Assembly (NCBI GenBank): GCA_964348225.1
Contig: CAYGBM010000034.1
Location: forward strand, 1-37,411
DNA from: CAYGBM01 sp964348225
GTDB lineage: Bacteria; Patescibacteriota; Minisyncoccia; Minisyncoccales; CG1-02-41-26
Direction: 5' to 3'
DNA length: 37,411 nucleotides
Shown: positions 15,424 through 22,077 of the stretch, one piece after another
Layout of the letters: the number at the start of each line of letters is the position of its first letter
Position numbering within the stretch: position 1 is the stretch's first letter
Notes under the pieces: generated by a model
Told to the model about the DNA's origin: nothing
The model's input: the letters and a program-made list of their open reading frames with translations, nothing else
Database searches by the model: none
Program-made: the position numbers and the translations under genes

Positions 15424-16452
15424 CTATAGTAGTTTCTCAATTGCTGTTTTAAAAGGCACAACCAGTATCCTACCCAAGGGGCAGAGTGATGTTTTTTCTA
15501 AAACAAGAAAGATTCTGTTTAATGATTCTTTTGACCCTTTGTCTAATTTTTTATCTGCTTTCCCTGGAGATATTTTTGCAAGGATTTCTCTAATTCGATA
15601 AACGCCTTCTCGGCAGGGGGTGCATCTGTCGCAGTTTTCTTGGAGAAAAAACTTTGCCCATTTTTTCATCAAAACCATTGGTTTGGTTTTAGTCTTTTTG
15701 AAAACTGTTATTGCACCGATTGTTTTAACAGGCTGATTGAGCTCATTTGCTAAAAGTATTTCACCTGAAGCCTCGCCGCCCGCTTGAACAAAAAAACTGG
15801 GCTTTGAACTTGTTGTGGGTTCGAATTTTGGAAGGTTGTTGGTTTCTTTGAGAATTTGTAAAATGGTTAAACTTTCTGGCAGTTCAAAAACTCCTTTATT
15901 TCTGACATCACCAGCAACACAATAAAAGCGATTATTCTTATACTTACCTTTGGCAATTTTGCTAACCCAATAAAATGTTTCAACGTTGTTTACTAAAGTG
16001 GGCTTACCCCACAGTCCTTGTTCAGTAGGGAAGGGGGGCTTTACCCTTGGCTCTGCTCTTTTGCCTTCTATAATGTTCATTAGCACTGTTTCTTCACCAC
16101 AAAGATAACCTTCAGGCTTGCGGAAAAGTTCAACAGGGAGATTATGGGTTAGTCTGCCAAGTTTTTCTTTAAAAAGCTGGTAGTAATCTTTGTTCAGATA
16201 GATGTAAGCAGAAACCCCTTCAATGGTTTTTAAAGCCACGCTAATTCCGTTGACAACTTCTTCAGCAAAATTCTTCAAAATATACTCATCTTTAAAAACA
16301 CCAGGCTCACCTTCAGACGCATTGCAAATCACATACTTTCTATCGCCCTTGGCTTTTTTAACCAAATCCCATTTCAGCCAGGTAGGAAAACAGCCCCCGC
16401 TCCTGCCAACCAGCTTACTCTTTTTCAGTTTTGCAATCATATCCTCAGCCAT
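15424..16452 (-). CDS. hydB: NuoF/HydB-like NADH- and FMN-binding hydrogenase subunit
   Basis: 342 residues. The Rossmann-like FMN/NADH region is visible as GRSGGCFPTWLKW (usual form GRGGAGFPTGLKW), CNASEGEPGVFKDEYIL, and GEETVLMNIIEGKRAEPRVKPPFP. A SLBB-like middle part leads to the [4Fe-4S] motif ENCDRCTPCREG (C274, C277, C280) with the fourth ligand C324 in TSLCPLG. The protein is shorter than NuoF (~430) and far shorter than HydB of trimeric bifurcating enzymes, lacking an N-terminal thioredoxin-like [2Fe-2S] and a C-terminal ferredoxin domain. No hydC/nuoE-like gene is adjacent. It probably feeds NADH electrons to the hydrogenase encoded two bases downstream. Confidence 0.88.
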   Translation of the reverse strand: MAEDMIAKLKKSKLVGRSGGCFPTWLKWDLVKKAKGDRKYVICNASEGEPGVFKDEYILKNFAEEVVNGISVALKTIEGVSAYIYLNKDYYQLFKEKLGRLTHNLPVELFRKPEGYLCGEETVLMNIIEGKRAEPRVKPPFPTEQGLWGKPTLVNNVETFYWVSKIAKGKYKNNRFYCVAGDVRNKGVFELPESLTILQILKETNNLPKFEPTTSSKPSFFVQAGGEASGEILLANELNQPVKTIGAITVFKKTKTKPMVLMKKWAKFFLQENCDRCTPCREGVYRIREILAKISPGKADKKLDKGSKESLNRIFLVLEKTSLCPLGRILVVPFKTAIEKLL

Positions 16453-16494
16453 ATTTTACTATTTTATCATATTTATCATAAAATAAAAAAATAG

Positions 16495-16519
16495 TTTACA
16501 GACCTCTGGGGTCGGTAAA
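16495..16519. promoter_or_regulatory. Hairpin upstream of the hydrogenase operon
   Basis: TTTACAGACC and GGTCGGTAAA-like arms form a hairpin of nine pairs with one mismatch, 43 bases upstream of the hydB-like start. The region is otherwise very A/T-rich. It may be an operator or leader structure for the operon. It has no U-tract, so it is not a terminator. The role is unknown. Confidence 0.3.
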
Positions 16520-16544
16520 TTGTAAAATTATGTCATTTTTATAG

Positions 16545-16590
16545 CAACCAAAAACCGTCCTTCGATAGATCTAGGACGGTTTTTGGTTGG
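16545..16590. terminator. Terminator of the Cys-rich gene, 16-bp stem
   Basis: Arms CAACCAAAAACCGTCC and GGACGGTTTTTGGTTG pair over 16 bases around a 14-base loop. It lies 12 bases after the minus-strand stop at 16603. The stem is strong, but the U-tract is only the part inside the arm. Confidence 0.8.
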
Positions 16591-16602
16591 CTTGATTTAA
16601 GA

Positions 16603-17145
16603 TTAGTCTTCTATGATTTCACAGGGCACAAAAACATCTTGTTCTGCGCATTCGAAACATTCAGGTTCAAGGCACTTAGATCTGAGATAGCATACTTCCA
16701 TTTTTTCATAACTGCCTATGAGAGTTACTTTTGAGGACCCTTGATAAAGTGTTTCACCCCACGGATCAAATGAAGTTAAACCATCAAGAAAGCATGTAGT
16801 TGTTAGGGGTTGGTCTGTGCCATCTCTATTATAGCAGATCTCAATACCTGTAGTATCCTCAGGCTTAGAGGCCAACAACCACACGTCTAACGAGCACTTG
16901 CCATCAAACGGAGATTCTATTTCTCCCAACCAAGGATAAGCTTGCCAAGGGCAGGCAGAAGAAAGGTATCCTTCTAAAGTTATATCTCCACAGCTTTTAG
17001 TTGTAAGGCATATGCGATCGCAATAACCTATACCCCAGAAATGAGTCAAATAACATCTCTGGCATTTATTCAAAGCAAAGCACACAGCAGCACCCGCAAT
17101 GGCAATAATTAACACTATAATGATAACTTTTCTTTTTGAAGACAT
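16603..17145 (-). CDS. Membrane-anchored, cysteine-rich extracytoplasmic protein
   Basis: 180 residues. A positively charged start (SSKRK) and a hydrophobic stretch (VIIIVLIIAIAGAAVCFAL, ~6-24) form an anchor. The rest has 15 or so cysteines, e.g. KCQRCYLTHFWGIGYCDRIC and CLEPECFECAEQDVFVPC, typical of a disulfide-rich outside domain. No known family is recognised. It lies 21 bases after the tRNA-Pro 3' end, so it may be transcribed with rpmB and the tRNA. There is no SD. A redox partner could be the thioredoxin-CcdA protein encoded at 1377, but that is speculation. Confidence 0.65.
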   Translation of the reverse strand: MSSKRKVIIIVLIIAIAGAAVCFALNKCQRCYLTHFWGIGYCDRICLTTKSCGDITLEGYLSSACPWQAYPWLGEIESPFDGKCSLDVWLLASKPEDTTGIEICYNRDGTDQPLTTTCFLDGLTSFDPWGETLYQGSSKVTLIGSYEKMEVCYLRSKCLEPECFECAEQDVFVPCEIIED

Positions 17146-17166
17146 ATTAAAAAAAGTTTAATCGTG

Positions 17167-17240
17167 TCGGGCCGACTGGATTTGAACCAGCGATCTCTAT
17201 CCCCCCAGAATAGCGCCTTAAACCACTAGGCCACGGCCCG
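17167..17240 (-). tRNA. tRNA-Pro (anticodon GGG)
   Basis: A 74-nt cloverleaf on the minus strand: acceptor CGGGCCG with CGGCCCG, T8 G9, D-stem GCCT/AGGC, anticodon stem CTATT/GATAG, loop CTGGGGG with anticodon GGG, five-base variable loop, T-arm GCTGG-TTCAAAT-CCAGT, discriminator A. The CCA end is not encoded (ACAC follows), so a CCA-adding enzyme is needed. It begins three bases after the rpmB stop codon. Confidence 0.93.
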
Positions 17241-17243
17241 AAG

Positions 17244-17465
17244 TTATTTAGGTTTGCTTAAGGTTTTGATGCATTTGGTGCAAGCTAGGATTCGCTTGCC
17301 AGCAAATGCTTTGAATTTTTTGTGTTTGACATCTTTGGGTACTTGAAGCCTTTGGAGGTTGGGGTATTTTCTCCGTTTGGTGGTTGGGTTGTATTTGCCT
17401 CTGAGTTTTTTCCTTACGCCAAAAACCCGAGAGCCTTTGTTGCAAATTTTACAAACTTTTGCCAT
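17244..17465 (-). CDS. rpmB: Large-subunit ribosomal protein bL28
   Basis: 73 residues from the ATG at 17465. It begins MAKVCKICNKGSRVFG and contains the bL28 core RRKYPNLQ and the late VPKDVKHKKFKAFAGKR. Two CxxC pairs (CKIC and CTKC) probably bind zinc. An in-frame ATG 33 bases upstream would add MLRIRSLTISN, but that stretch belongs to a repeated leader element and the true start is almost certainly the downstream ATG. It is followed by tRNA-Pro after three bases, so both are likely on one transcript. Confidence 0.92.
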   Translation of the reverse strand: MAKVCKICNKGSRVFGVRKKLRGKYNPTTKRRKYPNLQRLQVPKDVKHKKFKAFAGKRILACTKCIKTLSKPK

Positions 17466-17561
17466 GTTAGAAATCGTTAATGAGCGAATGCGAAGCATTC
17501 GTGAATTTACGAGTTCTTACATCCGCCGAAGCCCTGAGCTTGCCGAAGGGCGAAGGCGGAT
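17466..17561 (-). repeat. Two-hairpin start-codon leader element, copy A (rpmB)
   Basis: Read on the minus strand: a distal hairpin closed by ATCCGCC/GGCGGAT with an inner GCCCT/AGGGC stem (17521-17561), a constant linker TGTAAGAACTCGTAAA, a proximal hairpin CGAATGC-TTC-GCATTCG, and the constant end ATTAACGATTTCTAAC that touches the rpmB ATG. Compared with copies C and D, both stems are kept by compensatory changes. See findings. Confidence 0.85.
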
Positions 17562-17592
17562 ATTCTTCTTTTCTTGTATAATACTATATTCT

Positions 17593-17621
17593 TTGAAATT
17601 TGCAAATTTTGATGTTATAAT
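17593..17621 (+). promoter_or_regulatory. Sigma70-type promoter for the site-2 protease gene
   Basis: TTGAAA (17593-17598), a 17-base spacer and TATAAT (17616-17621) give a near-perfect promoter about 35 bases before the ATG at 17657. The same A/T-rich interval should also hold the divergent rpmB promoter. Confidence 0.8.
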
Positions 17622-17656
17622 GAATATTCTGTTAATGGAGATTGAGGATTTCTAAC

Positions 17657-18277
17657 ATGATTATCCAATTACTTTTTCAAAACCCAATAGCTTACTTGAT
17701 GGCAGCGGTGTCTATTACCTTTGCTTTGACTATACACGAGTATGCCCATGCTCAAGCAGCTGATTTTTTAGGCGACCCCACACCGAGAAGATTGAGAAGG
17801 TTAAGCGTGAATCCATTGCGCCACCTTGATCCTTTGGGAGCAATCTTTATTTTTATGCTTGGATTTGGCTGGGGAAAGCCGGTTCCTTTTAACCCTTTAA
17901 ACATAAGGAATAAGAAATGGGGCCCAGCTATAATTGGCTTAGCAGGGCCTGGCTCTAATTTCTTTGTTGCTATTGTCATTGGGCTTTTGATGAGGTTTGT
18001 TAATCTTGCCAATCCTGGGCTTTTGAATTTTTTTGTAATTTTTGTTTGGTTGAATATTCTCCTCGGGGTTTTTAATCTAATCCCTGTTCCGCCCTTGGAC
18101 GGGTCCCATATTCTTTTTGCTGTTTTATCTGGGCGTTTTGAAAGATACAAAATAGCGCTTTTGAGAGGAGGGCTTTTCTCTCTTTTTATTGCCATTTTCT
18201 TTATGGTCTATATTGGAAGCCCTTACATAGCTCAACCTCTTTTTAGATTGATTACGGGATTGTCTGGGTTGTTTTAA
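17657..18277 (+). CDS. Site-2 protease-like M50 metallopeptidase
   Basis: 206 residues from the ATG at 17657; a TTG 15 bases upstream is in frame but less likely. There are about five membrane segments. The zinc motif HEYAHA (HExxH, first His at 27) lies in the first hydrophobic region, and the third ligand Asp is in NLIPVPPLDGSHIL near 155-165. The middle shows the small M50 form common in CPR and Firmicutes, with NPLRHLDPLGAIFIF and GWGKPVPFNP. It cleaves membrane proteins inside the bilayer; targets are unknown. The bases just before the ATG (GGATTTCTAAC) match the constant end of the leader element found at four ribosomal genes. Confidence 0.88.
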   Translation: MIIQLLFQNPIAYLMAAVSITFALTIHEYAHAQAADFLGDPTPRRLRRLSVNPLRHLDPLGAIFIFMLGFGWGKPVPFNPLNIRNKKWGPAIIGLAGPGSNFFVAIVIGLLMRFVNLANPGLLNFFVIFVWLNILLGVFNLIPVPPLDGSHILFAVLSGRFERYKIALLRGGLFSLFIAIFFMVYIGSPYIAQPLFRLITGLSGLF

Positions 18278-18305
18278 AGCAACACTTTATGGGTGATGAG
18301 ATGAG

Positions 18306-18334
18306 TTGACACTACTATTTTTATCTGCTAAAGT
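18306..18334 (+). promoter_or_regulatory. Promoter of the str gene group
   Basis: A consensus TTGACA (18306-18311) lies 17 bases before TAAAGT (18329-18334), about 38 bases before the rpsL ATG. A weaker overlapping candidate is TTGAAA (18339) with TACACT. Confidence 0.6.
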
Positions 18335-18371
18335 GGCTTGAAAATGCTTGTTTTTTGATTACACTTGACTT

Positions 18372-18788
18372 ATGCCAACAATTCATCAATTAACTAAAAA
18401 GCCGAGGAAAAAACTCAAAAAAAAGGCTAAAATGAAAGCCCTGTCTTTTGGTTTTAACGCTTTGAAGAACAGGCCCTCTCCCTATCCTTCTCCTTTTAAA
18501 AGAGGGATTTGTCTTAAGGTTTTTACAGTAACCCCTAAAAAACCGAATTCAGCCTTGCGCAAGGTTGCCAGAGTCCGTTTGTCAAGCGGAAAAGAGGTTA
18601 CTGCTTATATTCCAGGAGAAGGGCATACGTTGCAGGAGCACTCCATGGTTTTGTTAAGAGGAGGAAGGGTAAAGGATTTACCAGGGGTGAGATATCATAT
18701 AGTGAGAGGGCATTTAGATACTGGAGGGGTTGAAGGAAGAAAAAGAGGTAGGTCAAAGTATGGAACAAAAAGAGAGAAATCTAAATAA
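18372..18788 (+). CDS. rpsL: Small-subunit ribosomal protein uS12
   Basis: 138 residues against the usual ~124. The decoding-centre loop TPKKPNSALRK (54-64), HTLQEHSMVLLRGGRVKDLPGVRYH with the aspartate (D102) that RimO modifies in other bacteria, and GRSKYGTKR are intact. The extra length lies near residues 25-38 (FGFNALKNRPSPYPS), just before KRGIC; here most uS12 proteins have a short LxGCPQ-like stretch. The inserted DNA (ccctctccct...) looks like a low-complexity or repeat-derived tract. Known position: 30S shoulder, contacting mRNA and tRNA in the A site. First gene of the str group, followed by rpsG. Confidence 0.95.
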   Translation: MPTIHQLTKKPRKKLKKKAKMKALSFGFNALKNRPSPYPSPFKRGICLKVFTVTPKKPNSALRKVARVRLSSGKEVTAYIPGEGHTLQEHSMVLLRGGRVKDLPGVRYHIVRGHLDTGGVEGRKRGRSKYGTKREKSK

Positions 18789-18860
18789 ATATTCAATTTT
18801 AAATATATGGGAGTTGAACTCCCATATATTTGGATTCGTCGTCGTAAGGGATAAATAATT

Positions 18861-19322
18861 ATGAAGAAGTTCAAAAAACAAGAAATTGAGGCTGACCCCA
18901 CCTATGATAATGTGGTGGTTGCAAAATTTATTAACCATTTGATGAGAAAGGGGAAAAAGACAATTGCTCGGAGAATTGTCTATCAAGCTTTTGATATAAT
19001 TAAAGCTCAAACGAAAAAAGAGCCGATCGATGTTTTTGAAAAAGCCTTGAATCAAGCAGCCCCTAGGGTGGAGGTAAGGCCTCGAAGAATAGGAGGGGCT
19101 ACCTATCAAGTTCCAAGAGAGGTCAAAGAAAAAAGAGCCCAAAGCTTAGCTATGAGATGGCTTATTGAAGCTGCCAGAAGAAAAAAGGGGAAATCTATGC
19201 AAGAGAAGCTGGCGCAAGAGTTGATGCTGGCAGCCAACAATGAGGGAGACGCAATAAAAAAGAAAACCAATGTTCACCGCATGGCCGAAGCCAACAGAGC
19301 TTTTGCTTTTCTTGCTCGATAG
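18861..19322 (+). CDS. rpsG: Small-subunit ribosomal protein uS7
   Basis: 153 residues, near-normal length. Typical segments are DPTYDNVVVAKFINHLMRKGKKTIARRIVYQAFD, NQAAPRVEVRPRRIGGATYQVP and RAQSLAMRWLIEAARR. The protein nucleates assembly of the 30S head and lines the E site. The N-terminus (MKKFKKQEIEAD) is short and lacks the longer form seen in many bacteria. The gap after its stop holds a repeat of the second dispersed family before fusA. Confidence 0.95.
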   Translation: MKKFKKQEIEADPTYDNVVVAKFINHLMRKGKKTIARRIVYQAFDIIKAQTKKEPIDVFEKALNQAAPRVEVRPRRIGGATYQVPREVKEKRAQSLAMRWLIEAARRKKGKSMQEKLAQELMLAANNEGDAIKKKTNVHRMAEANRAFAFLAR

Positions 19323-19435
19323 GTGCTCGGGTAAGTTGCCGAAGGGGTCAAAGCCAATTGATTGGCTTTGACGGGCAGTTTAGGCGGAGCTCCTGCGGAG
19401 CCGTTAAAAACTGCCCCGGGAAGCGGCGTCGGTCT
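19323..19435. repeat. Dispersed repeat family 2, copy 1, with nested hairpins
   Basis: The interval from rpsG to fusA begins GTGCTCGGGTAAGTTGCC and ends GCGGCGTCGGTCT, matching both ends of the copy at 26353. In between lie a perfect 12-bp hairpin (arms GTCAAAGCCAAT/ATTGGCTTTGAC, 19347-19372) and a second stem GGGCAGTTT/AAACTGCCC (19373-19416), absent from the other copies. They look like a later insertion into the repeat. There is no U-tract and no ORF. Confidence 0.65.
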
Positions 19436-19455
19436 ATTAAGTTTTCTGAGTATTT

Positions 19456-21561
19456 ATGCCGCGCAATTATCCAATTGAAAAAACAAGGGACATAGGCATT
19501 ATCGCTCATATTGATGCTGGTAAAACCACGGTTACTGAGCGGATTTTGTTTTATACGGGAATTAGCCACAAGATTGGAGAGGTTCACGATGGTGAAGCAA
19601 TTATGGATTGGATGGAGCAGGAAAGAGAAAGAGGCATCACTATTACTTCAGCCGCCACCACCTGTGTTTGGGTGCCAACGGGCTTAGTAAGAGAGAAGAT
19701 AAATGAGTACTGGATAAATATTATTGATACTCCGGGGCACATTGATTTTACAGCTGAGGTGCAGAGGTCTTTGAGGGTTCTGGATGGAGCAGTGGTTGTT
19801 TTTGACGGAGTGGCTGGGGTTGAGGCTCAATCAGAAACAGTTTGGCATCAAGCTGACACTTACGGAGTGCCCAGGGTCTGTTTCGTGAATAAAATGGACA
19901 GGACCGGGGCAAGTTTTGAGAAAAGCTTAGAAAGCATTCACGAAAGGTTAACCAAAAATGCAATTGCTGTTCAACTTCCTATTGGCGAGGAAGACAAGTT
20001 TGAAGGGGTAATAGACCTTATAACGAACAAGGCTCTATATTTTGAGGGCGATTTCGGGCAGAATGTGGTTGAAAAAGAAATTCCCCAGGGATTAAGAGAG
20101 CAAGCTAGTTTCTGGCGTGATAAAATGCTAGAGGCAATTGCTGCTGAAGATGAAAGCCTGTTGGAGAAGTTTTTAGAGAAAAAAGAGATTTCCCCCGAAG
20201 AGCTAAGAAAAGTTTTAAGAAAGGCTGTTTTGAGCTCTAACATTATCCCTGTTTTCTGCGGGGCTGCTTTAAAGAATAAGGGGATTCAACCGCTCTTAGA
20301 CGCTGTTTGTTACTATCTGCCCAACCCCAAGGATATTCCTCCGGTTCAAGGAAGCGACCCAAGAATGGGAGGGGAGATTGTGAGAAAGCCCGAAGACGAA
20401 GAGCCTTTTTCAGCCTTGGTTTTTAAAATTGCTTCTGACCCCTATGTTGGAAGCTTAAGTTATTTTAGGGTGTACTCAGGCCAACTAAAGAAGGGTTCAA
20501 CGGTTTTAAACCCAGCAACCGGAGAAAAACAAAGGCTTGGTAGAATACTAAGGATGCATGCTAATTCAAGGCAGGAGTTAGATGAGATTTTTGCTGGAGA
20601 TATTGCAGCCACGGTTGGCTTAAGAAAAACAAGTACTGGGCACACGCTTTGCGACTCTTCCTTTCCTATTTTGCTTGAAAAGGTTGTTTTCCCAGAGCCT
20701 GTGATTTCCATTCGTATTGAGCCCAAAACAAAACTTGACCAAGAAAAGATGACCTTGGCTTTAAAGAAATTAGCTGATGAAGACCCCACCTTCCGGGTTA
20801 AAGAGGATTTAGAAACAGGGGAAACAATAATTTCTGGCATGGGCGAGCTCCACCTTGAGGTTTTGTGTGAGCGGATGAGAAGAGAGTTCAAGGTTGAGGG
20901 TTCTTCAGGAAAGCCCCAAGTAGCTTATAAAGAAACAATCCTGCAGGAGGCTGCAGCTGAAGGAAAATACATCCGCCAGTCAGGCGGCAGAGGACAGTAT
21001 GGGCACGTTTTATTGAGGGTAAAACCCAAAGAGAGGGGACAAGGGTTTGATTTTGTTAACCAAATCAAGGGAGGCATTATTCCTCAAGAGTTTATTCCAG
21101 CTGTTAAAAAGGGAGTGAGAGAGGCAATGGATAAGGGAATTTTGGCAGGATATCCTTTGGTTGATTTAGAGGCAACTTTGTATGATGGGTCTTTTCACGA
21201 GGTTGATTCTTCTGAGGTTGCTTTTAAGATTGCGGGCTCCATAGCCTTGCAAGAGGCTTGCAAGAAAGCCAAACCAATTTTACTTGAGCCGATTATGAGG
21301 ATTGAGATTGTGGTGCCAGAAGAGTTTTTTGGTGATGTTATTGGTGATTTAAACAGGAGAAGAGGAACAATTGAAGAAACTAAAGACAGGGTTAATCTTA
21401 AAGTGATTGATGGCAAAGTGCCTCTAGCTGAGATGTTTGGCTATGCCACCTCTCTAAGAAGCTTGACTCAGGGCAGAGGAATCTTTACAATGGAATTTGA
21501 CCGCTACGACAAAACACCAGACAACATTGCCCAGGAAATAATAGAAGGTAAAAGGAGTTAA
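19456..21561 (+). CDS. fusA: Translation elongation factor EF-G
   Basis: 701 residues, normal size. GTPase motifs are G1 IAHIDAGKTTVTE, switch I RGITITSAATT, G3 DTPGHIDFT and G4 NKMDRTGA. Domain II (residues ~305-400), domain III, domain IV (VAYKETI... GRGQYGHV) and domain V (EPIMRIEIVVPEEFFGDVIGDLNRRRG) follow in order. EF-G drives translocation after peptide transfer and helps split ribosomes. It lies in the usual place between rpsG and tuf. The gap to the next ORF is short and has no visible terminator. Confidence 0.97.
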   Translation: MPRNYPIEKTRDIGIIAHIDAGKTTVTERILFYTGISHKIGEVHDGEAIMDWMEQERERGITITSAATTCVWVPTGLVREKINEYWINIIDTPGHIDFTAEVQRSLRVLDGAVVVFDGVAGVEAQSETVWHQADTYGVPRVCFVNKMDRTGASFEKSLESIHERLTKNAIAVQLPIGEEDKFEGVIDLITNKALYFEGDFGQNVVEKEIPQGLREQASFWRDKMLEAIAAEDESLLEKFLEKKEISPEELRKVLRKAVLSSNIIPVFCGAALKNKGIQPLLDAVCYYLPNPKDIPPVQGSDPRMGGEIVRKPEDEEPFSALVFKIASDPYVGSLSYFRVYSGQLKKGSTVLNPATGEKQRLGRILRMHANSRQELDEIFAGDIAATVGLRKTSTGHTLCDSSFPILLEKVVFPEPVISIRIEPKTKLDQEKMTLALKKLADEDPTFRVKEDLETGETIISGMGELHLEVLCERMRREFKVEGSSGKPQVAYKETILQEAAAEGKYIRQSGGRGQYGHVLLRVKPKERGQGFDFVNQIKGGIIPQEFIPAVKKGVREAMDKGILAGYPLVDLEATLYDGSFHEVDSSEVAFKIAGSIALQEACKKAKPILLEPIMRIEIVVPEEFFGDVIGDLNRRRGTIEETKDRVNLKVIDGKVPLAEMFGYATSLRSLTQGRGIFTMEFDRYDKTPDNIAQEIIEGKRS

Positions 21562-21584
21562 TGAGCTAATTAGTTGATGAGTTT

Positions 21585-21959
21585 ATGAATTTTGGAGATT
21601 TTAAAGAATTTACACCTGCTGATGGTGAAAGGTATATAATAGTAGAAAACGGGGAACCGAAGATTGTTTTGCTTTCATTTAAAGAATACCGAAAGATTTC
21701 AAGTGGAAATTCAAGTGAGAAAACAGACAATCAGCAGCCATCAGAGAGTATTAAACAGGAGCAAGCCGGTGTTAGTAAGCTTGCTTCTGTTGATAATAAG
21801 GCAGCTCGCAATGTTGAAGATGAGCTTATGCTTGAAAAAACCGAGTCTGTTTCAGGGCCAGAAGAGGTTGTTGAAGAAAGGGAGAAATTACTGCAGGATT
21901 CAGAAGACTTAGAGCAAGTGGCCAAAGACGATCTTGCTGTTGAAGATTTACCATTTTAA
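21585..21959 (+). CDS. Small acidic protein with Phd/YefM-like N-terminus between fusA and tuf
   Basis: 124 residues. Residues 14-38 (ERYIIVENGEPKIVLLSFKEYRKI) match the pattern of Phd/YefM antitoxins (a strand, a turn, a strand, then a helix with an EY motif), without the usual N-terminal DNA-binding part. From residue 45 the chain is disordered-looking and Glu/Ser-rich, ending in AKDDLAVEDLPF. That end resembles the acidic C-terminal tip of single-stranded DNA-binding proteins (DDIPF), a known docking motif. No toxin gene is adjacent. The function is not known; antitoxin-derived regulation of translation genes is speculation. It sits 23 bases after fusA and 118 before tuf. Confidence 0.65.
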   Translation: MNFGDFKEFTPADGERYIIVENGEPKIVLLSFKEYRKISSGNSSEKTDNQQPSESIKQEQAGVSKLASVDNKAARNVEDELMLEKTESVSGPEEVVEEREKLLQDSEDLEQVAKDDLAVEDLPF

Positions 21960-22077
21960 CTTGACTTTTATTTTGAATTTTATAATATAAATAATATAAC
22001 CCGAAACTTAAAATTTGAAACCTAAAACTTTCTGATGGGAAGGTTTCATGTTTCACGTTTAATGTTTCAAGATTATT
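21960..22077 (+). promoter_or_regulatory. tuf upstream region
   Basis: An A/T-rich stretch with several overlapping promoter-like hexamers (TTGACT and TTGAAT, with TATAAT, TAATAT and TATAAC at 14-16 base spacings) is followed by a GAAACCT...AGGTTTC stem (22017-22047) and a GTTTCA-rich tract up to the ATG. A promoter for tuf here is likely, but I cannot decide which pair is used. Confidence 0.4.
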
